This document shows positions 1 to 7,666 of a DNA stretch of 64,000 bases, piece after piece. How positions within the stretch are numbered: the stretch's first letter is position 1; each line of letters opens with the position of its first letter. The position numbers and the translations under genes were made by a program. The notes under the pieces are model-generated. The model was not told the origin of the DNA. It made no database searches and saw only the letters and a list, made by a program, of their open reading frames with translations. The DNA is from Streptacidiphilus albus JL83 (lineage in GTDB: Bacteria; Actinomycetota; Actinomycetes; Streptomycetales; Streptomycetaceae): NCBI RefSeq assembly GCF_000744705.1, contig NZ_JQML01000001.1, positions 3,172,017 through 3,236,016 on the forward strand, read 5' to 3'.

Positions 1-452
1 GCGCGGACAACGAGCGTCAAAACCACCCAGGCCCGGCAAAGCACTCCCGATCCTGACTGACCGTCAATCACCTTATACAGAAGCATAGTTGACACTTACT
101 CCCGTCCTACATCGTCTCAGCGAATCATCCACGATATGGACAGGTGCACCTTTTGTTAGGTTCTGTAGGTATATGGGGGACGCCGCTCTGCCGGAGGCGG
201 CCGTCAGCGCCCCGCCAGCGGTGCTACTGCGCCGAGGTGCACAGCGTGGCCCCGCGCCCCGCGAGGCCGACCTCCAACCGTGCGTAGTCGGCCGCCGGCG
301 CCATCCAGCCCCAGCACCGGAGCGGGCGGAGGTCACCGCCCCAACGGTAGGGCAGCGGAGGCGGGCGCGCCGCGGGACGAAGATCTCCGACGAGCCCCGG
401 CCCGTCCCCGAGTTGCCCGTGCCGACCGCGCCGGTCGTGGCACGATGCGGGC
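1..452. other. Leading intergenic stretch, no supported gene
   Basis: No gene can be supported here. The first 170 or so bases are visibly less GC-rich than the rest; after that composition becomes coding-like, but the open frames on both strands run straight through the neighbouring gene in the wrong frame and show no domain. A TTGACA hexamer at 89-94 could be a -35 element, but no convincing -10 follows at 17-18 bases. Confidence 0.5.
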
Positions 453-1565
453 ATGACCTCGTCCGCAGTCAGCGCACTCGCCCGGTATCCGGTCTGGCAG
501 GCACCCATGGCCGGCGGGGCGTCCTGCCCCGCGCTGGCGGCTGCCGTGTCCGAGGCCGGCGGCCTCGGCTTCCTCGCCGCCGGATACAAGACCCCCGAGG
601 CCGTGCGGGAGGAGGTCGTGCAGCTGCGCGCGCTGCTCAGCGGGCAATCGCTCGGCGGGCAAACGCTCGGCGGGCAAACGCTCGGCGACCGCCAACGGTT
701 CGGCGTCAACCTCTTCCTTCCGCAGCCGGAGCCGGACGGCCCGACCCGCGCCGCCGTCGCCGAGTACCGGCGGCGGCTCGCCGTGGAGGCGGAGCGGCTG
801 GCGACGCCGCTGGGCGACCCGGACCGGAGCGCCGACGACGACTTCGACGCCAAGGTGGAGCTGCTGCTGGCCGATCCGGTGCCGGTGGTCTCGTTCACCT
901 TCGGCTGCCCCTCCCCCGAGGTGCTGAAGGCCTTCGCCGACGTCGGCACCGTCACCGTCGCCACGGTGACCGGGGCCGCGGAGGCGGTCGCCGCCCGGCA
1001 GGCCGGAGCCGACGCTCTCTGCGTCCAGGGCGTGGAGGCCGGCGGCCACCAGGGCACGCACCGCGACGACCCGCGACGCGACGGCAGCGCCCTGGGGCTG
1101 CTACCCCTGCTCGCCGAGGTGCGCGAGGCGGTCCCGCTGCCGCTGGTCGCGGCCGGCGGGCTGATGCGCGGAGCACAGATCGCCGCCGTACTGGCGGCCG
1201 GGGCCGACGCCGCCCAGCTCGGCACGGCGTTCCTGCCCTGCCCCGAGTCGGGTGCCCATCCGTTGCACCGACAGGCCCTGACCGACCCCGGGTTCGGCTG
1301 GACGGAGCTCACCCGGGCCTTCTCCGGACGCCCCGCCCGCGGCCTGGTCAACCGGTTCATGCGCGAGCACGGCGGGTCCGCGCCGTCGGCCTACCCGCAG
1401 GTCCACCATCTGACCGCCGGGCTGCGGCAGGCCGCCGCCCGCTCCGGCGATCCGCAGGGGATGGCGCTGTGGGCCGGCCAGGGCCACCGGCTGGCCCGCC
1501 CGCTGCCGGCCGGCGAGTTGGTCCGGCTGCTCGCCGAGGAACTGCGGGACGCCCAGGAGTCGTAG
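453..1565 (+). CDS. Nitronate monooxygenase / 2-nitropropane dioxygenase family flavoprotein
   Basis: This 370-residue protein is an FMN-dependent TIM-barrel oxidoreductase of the nitronate monooxygenase family, which oxidises alkyl nitronates such as propionate-3-nitronate to carbonyl compounds and nitrite. The barrel opens with the typical WQAPMAGG segment near residue 15, has the GVEAGGHQG phosphate-binding and catalytic-histidine region near residue 195, and VAAGGL near residue 235. The length fits the family. The ATG at 453 puts the first beta strand at the very N-terminus, as expected. A 15-bp repeat in the N-terminal third inserts GGQTL units, probably in a surface loop. It stands alone; a SWIM-type gene follows 55 bases later on the same strand. 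The exact substrate cannot be read from sequence. Confidence 0.88.
   Translation: MTSSAVSALARYPVWQAPMAGGASCPALAAAVSEAGGLGFLAAGYKTPEAVREEVVQLRALLSGQSLGGQTLGGQTLGDRQRFGVNLFLPQPEPDGPTRAAVAEYRRRLAVEAERLATPLGDPDRSADDDFDAKVELLLADPVPVVSFTFGCPSPEVLKAFADVGTVTVATVTGAAEAVAARQAGADALCVQGVEAGGHQGTHRDDPRRDGSALGLLPLLAEVREAVPLPLVAAGGLMRGAQIAAVLAAGADAAQLGTAFLPCPESGAHPLHRQALTDPGFGWTELTRAFSGRPARGLVNRFMREHGGSAPSAYPQVHHLTAGLRQAAARSGDPQGMALWAGQGHRLARPLPAGELVRLLAEELRDAQES
641..685 (+). repeat. Three tandem 15-bp units inside the nitronate monooxygenase gene
   Basis: Units start at 641, 656 and 671; the second and third are identical and the first differs by one base. In frame they encode GQSLG, GQTLG, GQTLG. One of several 15-bp-period arrays in this window. 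Confidence 0.85.
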
Positions 1566-1620
1566 ACCGGCGGCACCGGGGGGCAGCAGTCGTGCCCGGA
1601 ATGCGGTTGGATGGCGTTCC

Positions 1621-2124
1621 ATGGCAGCAGTGGTGGAATTCCAGCATCTGGAACAGGCAGCGCTCCCCGGTCACTTCACCGCCGGAGCGCTGCTTCGGCG
1701 CTCCGGCGCGGTCAGCGAGGTCGAGCCGGGCTACGGCGGCGCCTGCGGCGTGGTCGGCGACCCGGACGGCACCGAGTACGAGGTGTGGATCGGCATCGCC
1801 CACGGGGTGCTGACCGCCGAGTGCGACTGCCCGGAGGCGGAGGCGGAGGCCGACTCCGCCGCTCCGGGAATGTGCGCGCACGGTGTGGCGCTCGGGATCG
1901 CGGCGCTGGAGCAGGGCCTGTCCTGGGCCCCGGCGACGCACGGCAAGGGCGACGACGACGACGCCGAGGAGCGCGCGGAGGTCGACGGAGCCGCCGCGCT
2001 CGCCGCGCTCACGCCGGTCGAGCAGGGGGCCGTGCTGGCCGCCCTGCTCGAAGCCCACCCCGAACTGCGGTCCGACGCCGAGTCGTTGGCCCTGCTCGCC
2101 CTGGGCACCGACGACTCGGCCTGA
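1621..2124 (+). CDS. SWIM zinc finger-like protein
   Basis: This small 167-residue protein carries a SWIM-type zinc ligand set: C68-x-C70, then C85-x-H87 (the CxCx(n)CxH pattern), followed by an alpha-helical stretch. SWIM modules bind zinc and often mediate DNA or protein contacts. N-terminal strands (GTEYEVWIGI) before the ligands match the usual beta-hairpin arrangement. The C-terminal 75 residues are acidic, rich in Asp, Glu and Ala, with no recognisable domain. The ATG at 1621 is the second of two close ATGs (the other, at 1611, is in a different frame). The neighbouring genes give no functional clue, so a specific role is not proposed. Confidence 0.7.
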   Translation: MAAVVEFQHLEQAALPGHFTAGALLRRSGAVSEVEPGYGGACGVVGDPDGTEYEVWIGIAHGVLTAECDCPEAEAEADSAAPGMCAHGVALGIAALEQGLSWAPATHGKGDDDDAEERAEVDGAAALAALTPVEQGAVLAALLEAHPELRSDAESLALLALGTDDSA

Positions 2125-2134
2125 GCCGGGCCGC

Positions 2135-2608
2135 TCAGGCCCCCTGGACGTGGACCACGGGTTCGTGGCGGATCGGGAAGTTCACCGAGCGGGCGATGAA
2201 GCACACCGCGTGCACCCCACCGTGGAGCGCCCGGGCCTTCTCCACCATCGACGCATCGGTGACGGTCACCTCGGGACGGAGCAGCACCTCGCTGAACTGC
2301 CCGCCACCACCCGTGGCGTCCATGACCATCTCTCCGTGGGCACGGTCCTCGTACCCGGTGACGACGACCCCGCCCATCGCACACAGGTGCAGGTACCAGA
2401 GCATGTGGCACTGGGCGATCGAGGCGACGAGCAGTTCCTCGGGGTTCCAGCGGGCCGGGTCGCCGCGGAAGGCCGGGTCGGCGGAGCCGAGGATTCCGGG
2501 CTTGCCCTCGGCCAGCACCTCGTGGGCGCGGCTGTAGGCCCGGTAGTTGTCCGTACCTGTACCGAGGTCGCCGGTCCAGTCGACGGTGACGTCGTAGCCG
2601 TGCGTCAT
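2135..2608 (-). CDS. OsmC/Ohr family peroxide-stress protein
   Basis: This 157-residue protein belongs to the OsmC/Ohr family of small dimeric thiol peroxidases, which reduce organic hydroperoxides using two cysteines. The first Cys lies in the AQCHMLWYLHLC helix, the central helix of the fold, and the second in HAVCFIARSVNFP; spacing and context match the redox pair of OsmC-like proteins. The NPEELLVASIAQC segment is the classic family signature. It converges on the SWIM gene with only 10 bases between the two stops. An 18-bp inverted repeat lies about 66 bases upstream of its start and may be its operator. Start: ATG at 2608. Confidence 0.88.
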   Translation of the reverse strand: MTHGYDVTVDWTGDLGTGTDNYRAYSRAHEVLAEGKPGILGSADPAFRGDPARWNPEELLVASIAQCHMLWYLHLCAMGGVVVTGYEDRAHGEMVMDATGGGGQFSEVLLRPEVTVTDASMVEKARALHGGVHAVCFIARSVNFPIRHEPVVHVQGA

Positions 2609-2673
2609 GGGAGATCGTCCTCACTGTCTGCACCGGGCCGCGTCCGGTCGCAGGCACCGGCTGCGGCATGATC

Positions 2674-2691
2674 GTTCCGATCGTTCGGAAC
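2674..2691. promoter_or_regulatory. 18-bp inverted repeat upstream of the OsmC gene
   Basis: GTTCCGA-TCGT-TCGGAAC: two perfect 7-base arms around a 4-base centre. It lies about 66 bases upstream of the OsmC start, a typical operator position for a TetR- or MarR-type dimer. No regulator gene is adjacent, so the protein that binds is unknown. Confidence 0.5.
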
Positions 2692-2820
2692 ATACCGCAG
2701 GGTCAGGACCGTTGAGGTCGCGGCGGCCCAACAGTGGCGACGATCACTGGCGGTGCTTACCTCCAGGGCCCACTCGACGCACAGGTTCCAACCGGCGCAC
2801 GGGTCACTCGACGCAGGGGC

Positions 2821-4428
2821 TCACTCGACGCAGGGGATGCCGCCTCCCTGTACCGCGCTGCCCTGGAAGACCAGGTTGGCGGTGCCCGACGGCGACGGAG
2901 CCGCACTGCCACCGCTACCGCTGCCGCCGCTACCCGAGCCACCGCTACCGCCACCACCCGAGCCGACGCTGCCGCCGCTGCTCGGCGCGCCGCCGACGGG
3001 AGCGCTCGGCAGGGTGAAGCCCGTGCCGAGGATCACCGCTACATGGCCCGCCGTGACCTCCGAGCTGGCCACCGGGGCGGCCACCCCGAGCTTCGCGGCG
3101 ATCTGCTTCCCGGCCTCCGCCGCGCCCGCGCCGTACAGCACCCGGGTCCTGGCGGCCGGAGCGTGCGTGCTGATCTGGCCCTTGGTGTAGCCGGCCGCCG
3201 CCAGCACCGCCGACTCCGCCGCCGCGCCGCCGGTGACCCCGGAGCCGTTGAAGACGTCCACCGTGGCCTGAGCCACCGGGGTGGACCCCGACCCGCCGGC
3301 GGAGGCCGCGGCGGAGCCGGCGGCCGAGGCCGACGGCGCCGGGTCCTGGTCGATCAGCGCCTGGACCGTGCTCTGCACCTGATGGACGCTCACGAAGTTG
3401 ACGTCCTGGGTCCCCTCGCCCGGAATGTAGACGGACTTCAGCGCCGCCACCGGCAGGGTGTTGAAGACGACGTTGCCGCCGGACAGGTTGGGCGCCTGCT
3501 GGGCGAAGTCCAGCAGGTTCCACTGGTCGTCGATGACGATGTCCTTCTTCACCACGTCGAACAGGCTCTGCATCCTGCTCACGTCGCCCAGGACGCCCTG
3601 CTGCTTGAGGGCGATCTCGGCCGAGGCGATGAACGCCTGCTGGCGGTGGGTGCGGGCGAAGTCGCCGCCGTTGCCGTTGCCCTCGGTGTCCGTCAGGTTG
3701 TGCCGCTGCCGGACGAAGGCCAGAGCCTCGGCGGGCGTGCTCAGGGTGTTGATCCCGGCGTGGAAGTTCGCTCCCGAGCCCTGGCCGTTCATGGCCGGGT
3801 CGGAGGTCGCGTTCTTCAGACAGACGTTGATCGGCCCGATCGCCTGGGCGATGTCGTAGAAGCCGATCAGGTTGACCTCGGCGAAGTGGTCGATCCGCAG
3901 GTTGAGGAACTTCTGCACGGTGGTGATGGTCGCCGCGCGCCCCACCTCCCGGCTCGCCTGCTCCAGTTGCGCCCCCTTGTAGCCCTTGTCCTCCAGAGCT
4001 GCCATCGACGCGGCCTTGGCCAGCCCGTAGGCCTCCTTGATCTTGTGCATCCCCTGCTGGGTGCCGTCGCCGTTGTAGGTCATGACGTAGTCGTCGCGCG
4101 GGATCGAGAACGCCTGGGCCTTGGCCTTGCCGCCGGCCGGGATGTGAATGACGATCAGGCTGTTGGTGTTGTAGCCGCCGACATCGCTGGAGGAGCCGGC
4201 CTGCAGCTCGTCCCGGACCACCCAGCTCGGCAGGTCGTTGCCGTTCATGTCCTTGCGGCTGTCCAGTCCGATCAGCAGCAGGTTCACCGAGTTGTCCAGC
4301 TGCGCCGGCGCGTTCCGCTGGGTCATCGACAACACGTCCGAGGTCCGCACCCCGGTCGTCAGCTGACGGTACGAGTACCAGGAGACGCCGGCCGTGAGCA
4401 GCACGGCGGCGGAGGCCGTCACGGCCAC
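2821..4428 (-). CDS. LytR-CpsA-Psr (LCP) family wall-polymer ligase with C-terminal LytR_C domain
   Basis: LCP proteins move undecaprenyl-linked polymers such as teichoic acids or arabinogalactan-type glycans onto peptidoglycan at the outer membrane face. The sequence starts inside a transmembrane helix (residues 3-18). The LCP domain follows, with NLLLIGLDSR, the AFSIPRDDYV strand carrying catalytic Arg/Asp residues, and NGDGTQQGMHKIKEAY. A LytR_C-type domain (VDVFNGSGVTGGA) follows at about 385-480. A Gly/Ser/Pro-rich tail ends at 535. The only start codon in frame is GTG 4428, which has no ribosome binding site and lacks the basic cytoplasmic lead normal for this family. Open, arginine-rich sequence continues in frame for 47 codons up to a TGA at 4570-4572, and a better GTG start at 4577 lies in another frame. 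The N-terminus is therefore probably split by a one-base indel near 4515-4519. Confidence 0.82.
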   Translation of the reverse strand: MAVTASAAVLLTAGVSWYSYRQLTTGVRTSDVLSMTQRNAPAQLDNSVNLLLIGLDSRKDMNGNDLPSWVVRDELQAGSSSDVGGYNTNSLIVIHIPAGGKAKAQAFSIPRDDYVMTYNGDGTQQGMHKIKEAYGLAKAASMAALEDKGYKGAQLEQASREVGRAATITTVQKFLNLRIDHFAEVNLIGFYDIAQAIGPINVCLKNATSDPAMNGQGSGANFHAGINTLSTPAEALAFVRQRHNLTDTEGNGNGGDFARTHRQQAFIASAEIALKQQGVLGDVSRMQSLFDVVKKDIVIDDQWNLLDFAQQAPNLSGGNVVFNTLPVAALKSVYIPGEGTQDVNFVSVHQVQSTVQALIDQDPAPSASAAGSAAASAGGSGSTPVAQATVDVFNGSGVTGGAAAESAVLAAAGYTKGQISTHAPAARTRVLYGAGAAEAGKQIAAKLGVAAPVASSEVTAGHVAVILGTGFTLPSAPVGGAPSSGGSVGSGGGGSGGSGSGGSGSGGSAAPSPSGTANLVFQGSAVQGGGIPCVE

Positions 4429-4569
4429 CGTCCGGCAGACCCGCAGCAGCCGGCCCGAGGGCCTGGCGCCGGCCCGGCGGCCCGGATGCCCCGCTCGGCC
4501 GGAGGCGCCCGTCGCCCCCGCTGCCCCGGGCGGTCGGTGTGTCCCGTCCGGCCTGTCCCGCCTTGCCGC

Positions 4570-5130
4570 TCAGCCACGGCCACGCCCTCTCTCCCGCACC
4601 ACGCGCACCAGGACAACCAGCAGCACCGCAACCGTGACGATCACCATCACCGGGAAGGCATGCGCCGTCCAGGCCAGCGCATGGGTCGCCAGGGCGGCGC
4701 CCGTACCGGCGCCGGAGTCGGTGGCAGCCCGTGCGACCAGGGCGACCAGCAGCACCACCGCCGGGGCGCCGGTCGCAACCCACCAGAGCCCGGACTGCCC
4801 GGACAGCCAGGCCGCCGCGACCGCACCGACCACCGCTGACACCGTATACAGCAGTCCCAGTCCGCCCCCGCTCAACACGGCGCCCAGCAGCGGCATACCT
4901 ACCAGCAGTCCCGGTCCGAGTGGAGCGGGCACGGTCCGAACCGGGGGCGCCGAGCGGCGGCGCTGGGCCCGGCCGGGGTTCGGAGCGCGGCGCGGCGGAG
5001 GCACCCGGCCCGGCCGCGACCCCTTCCCCGACTCCGACCCCGCTCCCGACCCCGCCCCCGGAACCGGTCTCGGCGCGGCAAGGGTCGGACTCGGCCCTGC
5101 TTCGTCGGGACGCACCCACGAATCGGTCAC
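4570..5130 (-). CDS. DUF6542-like membrane protein
   Basis: The first 70 residues are Pro/Gly/Arg-rich and probably cytoplasmic. After that come about four hydrophobic segments (roughly residues 72-90, 92-108, 115-132 and 150-172), ending in a basic tail (VRVVRERGRGRG). This arrangement matches the short actinobacterial proteins I know as DUF6542, usually found beside LCP genes; that family name is from memory. GTG 5130 has a GGAGG sequence 9 bases upstream. Its stop overlaps a candidate GTG start (4577) of the LCP gene as GTGGCTGA, so the two are likely one operon with coupled translation. Function is unknown; proximity suggests an accessory role in envelope assembly. Confidence 0.7.
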   Translation of the reverse strand: MTDSWVRPDEAGPSPTLAAPRPVPGAGSGAGSESGKGSRPGRVPPPRRAPNPGRAQRRRSAPPVRTVPAPLGPGLLVGMPLLGAVLSGGGLGLLYTVSAVVGAVAAAWLSGQSGLWWVATGAPAVVLLVALVARAATDSGAGTGAALATHALAWTAHAFPVMVIVTVAVLLVVLVRVVRERGRGRG

Positions 5131-5409
5131 GATTCACTTCCTCCGCACAAGGGCAACTAGAAGAACTCTCAGTATCAACACACCCGCAGGGGCGTCCGAC
5201 ACGCCTGTCCGGGGTACTTTTCCCGCCGGAACCTGACGGTCCGTGCCGGATCCCGGTGCCGATCGGGGCCGAACGAACCCTCTGCGCACCCGGAACCGGG
5301 ATATCGGGACAGATCGGCCCGCATCAGGCATCACCCGATCGTGCTAACGGCAGCGAAAGGCCGTTCCCATCCGCCGGGCGCTCCGCCGCCGCCCCGCGGC
5401 GAGGGCAGC

Positions 5410-5675
5410 GGCACCCAGTGGGTCGAGGACTTCATGACCCGGGGCATCGAGGACCCGAACGCCCACTACTACCGGCGGCTGATCACCGACTGCGTGCGCG
5501 CCGTGGACGCCGCCGCCGGGCTCGCCCCGAGCTGGTCGCGACCTACCACCGCTACGCGGGGGCCAACGACATGACGGTGTGGCAGTTCGCCGACCACGGC
5601 GGCGGCTACGGCTCCAACCCCGGCGTCCAGCTGGAGTGGCTGCGCAAGCTGGGACTCGCCCCGACCGTCGACTGA
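5410..5675 (+). pseudogene. Remnant of an acetylxylan esterase / cephalosporin-C deacetylase gene
   Basis: Two pieces of an AXE1-family esterase lie in different frames. The first (5410 to about 5524) reads [19 protein letters not shown]..., the helix that normally precedes the GGSQGG nucleophile elbow. The second (about 5525-5675) reads [11 protein letters not shown]... then FADHGGGY, matching the C-terminal segment with the catalytic His. The nucleophile region and everything before the first piece are missing, and the join is out of frame. This is a decayed gene with an internal deletion of roughly half the catalytic domain. The family call is by eye from conserved motifs. Confidence 0.65.
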
Positions 5676-5764
5676 GTACGTCCGGCGTACCGCGCCCGCC
5701 CGGTCAGCCTGCCCTGCCCTGCCCTGTCCTGTCCCGCTGCGTCACGGACGGGGCAGGGTGCCGC

Positions 5765-6208
5765 TCAGTCCCCGGCGCAGGCGCCGGGCCGGTCCAGGGG
5801 GTCCACCCGGGGGTCCGCGGGGCCCAGGTGCCCGCCCGTGCAGGGGCCGTCGTCCGGCAGGTTCTCGGCGGCCCAGGCCGCGAGTTCGTCCATCGCGGGA
5901 AGCAGGGCCTGGCCGGCCGGGGTGAGCCGGTACTCGACCGACAGCGGGGGGCCGGGCTCGACCCGCCGCAGCACCAGCCCCGCTCGGGTGAGCCCGGCCA
6001 GCCGCTCCGCCAGCACCGAGTCGCTGATGGTGCCGACGGCCCGGCGCAGATCCGCGTAGCCGAGCGGCCCGGGGATCAGGGCCGCCAGCAGCAGGCCGTT
6101 CCAGCGCTTGCCCAGGAACCCGAAGGCCTTCGCCAGTGACCGGTCGCAGACCGCGGAGCTGCGCTCCGTCCGCTGTCCGTCACCGCTTCGCGCTCCCGTT
6201 CCCGTCAT
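5765..6208 (-). CDS. HxlR-type winged-helix regulator
   Basis: This 147-residue regulator has the HxlR-family layout: a Cys close to the N-terminus (SSAVCDRSLAKAF), FLGKRWNGLLLAALI, then the winged helix YADLRRAVGTISDSVLAERLAGLTRAGLVLR, and EYRLTPAGQALLPAMDELAAWA. Family members sense electrophiles or other signals, often through that Cys, and usually control the divergent gene. The C-terminal 30 residues after the domain are acidic and contain two more Cys. ATG 6208 is preferred over an upstream in-frame start because the domain begins soon after it. It is divergent from a nitroreductase gene across an AT-rich inverted repeat. Confidence 0.85.
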   Translation of the reverse strand: MTGTGARSGDGQRTERSSAVCDRSLAKAFGFLGKRWNGLLLAALIPGPLGYADLRRAVGTISDSVLAERLAGLTRAGLVLRRVEPGPPLSVEYRLTPAGQALLPAMDELAAWAAENLPDDGPCTGGHLGPADPRVDPLDRPGACAGD

Positions 6209-6251
6209 GGATCCAGCATACCCGCGCACTCGCATTGCCGATGGTGCTCGG

Positions 6252-6290
6252 TTTTTCGAAGTGCTATGTTTTTAGCAGTTGCTTTGAAAA
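6252..6290. promoter_or_regulatory. AT-rich inverted repeat between the HxlR and nitroreductase genes
   Basis: The left arm TTTTTCGAAGTGCTA and right arm TAGCAGTTGCTTTGAAAA pair with a small indel around a T-rich centre. It is unusually AT-rich for this window and centred between two divergent starts (6208 minus, 6322 plus), so it likely contains the HxlR operator and overlapping promoters. Confidence 0.6.
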
Positions 6291-6321
6291 TCAGGTATAC
6301 CGATCCTGGGAGCTGTTCACC

Positions 6322-6945
6322 ATGACCGATCTCTCCGTGGCACCGGCACCGGGTCTGACCGCGCTCGACGCGGCAGGCCGGGCCGCGCTCTTCACCGAGG
6401 CCCGCACCGCCAACTCCTTCGCCGACACCCCGGTCACGGACGAGGAGCTGAGCAGCATCTGGGAGCTCGCCCGGTGGGCGCCCACCGCTGCCAACCTCCA
6501 GCCGCTGCGCGTGCTCTACGTCCGCACCCCCGAGGGCCGCGAGCGGCTGCTCGGCCACATGGCCGAAGGCAACCGGGCGAAGACCGCCTCGGCCCCGGCC
6601 GTCGCGGTGCTGGCCGTCGACAGCCGGTTCTACGAGCACATCCCGCACACCCTCCCGTTCCGGCCCGAGCTCAAGGACGTCTACGAGGGCAACGCGGAAC
6701 TGCAGCAGCGGGCCGTCGACTTCAACGGCCCGATGCAGGCCGCCTACTTCATCCTGTCCGTCCGCGCCCACGGCCTGGCCGCCGGTCCCATGGGGGGCTT
6801 CGACCGGGAGGGCCTGGACGCGGACTTCTTCGCCGACGGCCGGTGGAAGTCGATCCTGGTCGTCAACATCGGCCACCCCGGCGAGAACCCCTGGTTCGAC
6901 CGGCTGCCCCGGCTCGACCACGAGGAGATCGTCCGCTGGGCCTGA
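6322..6945 (+). CDS. Malonic semialdehyde reductase-like nitroreductase
   Basis: This 207-residue protein belongs to the nitroreductase fold branch that includes RutE-type malonic semialdehyde reductases, which are FMN-dependent NAD(P)H oxidoreductases. Typical segments are ARTANSFADTPV near residue 30 (the place of the R-x-S motif in other nitroreductases), ARWAPTAANLQPLR near residue 52, AAYFILSVRAHGLAAGPMGGFD near 140, and VVNIGHPGENPWFDRLPRL near the end. Length fits the family. ATG 6322 follows a GGGAG sequence at 6308-6312. The divergent HxlR gene is its probable regulator. It may act on aldehydes, quinones or nitro compounds; RutE-like activity without other rut genes is uncertain. Confidence 0.85.
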   Translation: MTDLSVAPAPGLTALDAAGRAALFTEARTANSFADTPVTDEELSSIWELARWAPTAANLQPLRVLYVRTPEGRERLLGHMAEGNRAKTASAPAVAVLAVDSRFYEHIPHTLPFRPELKDVYEGNAELQQRAVDFNGPMQAAYFILSVRAHGLAAGPMGGFDREGLDADFFADGRWKSILVVNIGHPGENPWFDRLPRLDHEEIVRWA

Positions 6946-6980
6946 GCCCGGCGGTCGACCACGTCTCCGGTCAGCCCATC

Positions 6981-7040
6981 GAGCTTCAGCGCCTCGGGCT
7001 TCAGCGCCTCGGGCTTCAGGGCGTCAGCCTTCAGGGCGTC
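6981..7040. repeat. Four tandem 15-bp units spanning the 3' end of the membrane-protein gene
   Basis: Units start at 6981, 6996, 7011 and 7026, all variants of a GGGCTTCAGSGCSTC sequence. The array begins beyond the stop codon (7031-7033) of the minus-strand gene and ends within its last codons, so most of it is untranslated. Confidence 0.85.
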
Positions 7041-7666
7041 GAGGTCGCACTGGCGGCGCGGTGCGTGGCCGTGGACCTGGCCGAGGTGGAGGGCTGCGCG
7101 GTGGCCGAGGCCGAGGGCGTGTTCCGGGTCGAGGGCGCCGCGCTCCCGCCGTACGCGCTCGACGCGGTCGGCCCATGGGTCGCCGTACCCGAGCCGGCCC
7201 CGGTCCCGGCACCTTGGCCGGTACCGACACTGGCGCCGGCACCGGTCCCGTCGGCCGGGCCCCCGGGCACCACCGGAGAGGAGGTCGGGCCGGCCGCCGG
7301 CGAGCTGCTGGTGGACGGCGCCAACGACGCGCCGCCGCTCTCCACGACGCTCGGAGCCTGCGGCGACCGGCTGCCGGTCGCACCGGGTGCGGCCGGCCCC
7401 ACCGGCAGATAGGTCGAGCGCTGTCCGCCCGATCCGTTCAGCAGCAGCGGCCCGGTCACGCAGGCGGCCAGCACCAGGGCGGCGACTCCGCCGCCCACCA
7501 TCGCCCGGCGTCGGCGCCGGCGGGCCGCCGTGCGCCGGATCCCGTCGAACGCCCCCGGGGGCGGCGGCAGCAGGGTGGTGTCCGGGCGCAGCAGCAGGAT
7601 CAGCGGGTCGTCATCGTCGTCCGCAGCCGGGCCGTGCTCGTCCGGCTCCTCAACGCGTGTAATCAA
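7031..7666 (-). CDS. Single-pass membrane protein with Ser/Thr/Pro/Ala-rich exterior
   Basis: This 211-residue protein has an acidic cytoplasmic N-terminus (DDDDD at 17-21), a run of seven arginines (48-55), and one transmembrane helix (about 56-75). The rest is a low-complexity Ser/Thr/Gly/Ala/Pro extracellular tail with no folded domain visible. The start ATG 7666 lies inside the end of the sigma factor gene (17-base overlap), so the two are translationally coupled. In that position a protein often acts as an anti-sigma or sigma-controlled envelope factor, but no zinc-binding anti-sigma motif is present. A 15-bp repeat array covers its 3' end. Function is unknown. Confidence 0.7.
   Translation of the reverse strand: MITRVEEPDEHGPAADDDDDPLILLLRPDTTLLPPPPGAFDGIRRTAARRRRRRAMVGGGVAALVLAACVTGPLLLNGSGGQRSTYLPVGPAAPGATGSRSPQAPSVVESGGASLAPSTSSSPAAGPTSSPVVPGGPADGTGAGASVGTGQGAGTGAGSGTATHGPTASSAYGGSAAPSTRNTPSASATAQPSTSARSTATHRAASATSTP

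Noticed and set aside
2945-5137. Long minus-strand open frame that overlaps the LCP and DUF6542-like genes in another frame
   Set aside because: Its sequence is low-complexity Gly/Arg/Ala without motifs; the LCP and membrane domains lie in the other frame.
6136-6321. Longer nitroreductase start at 6136
   Set aside because: The added residues cross the AT-rich operator region and the divergent HxlR start; ATG 6322 has a proper ribosome binding site.
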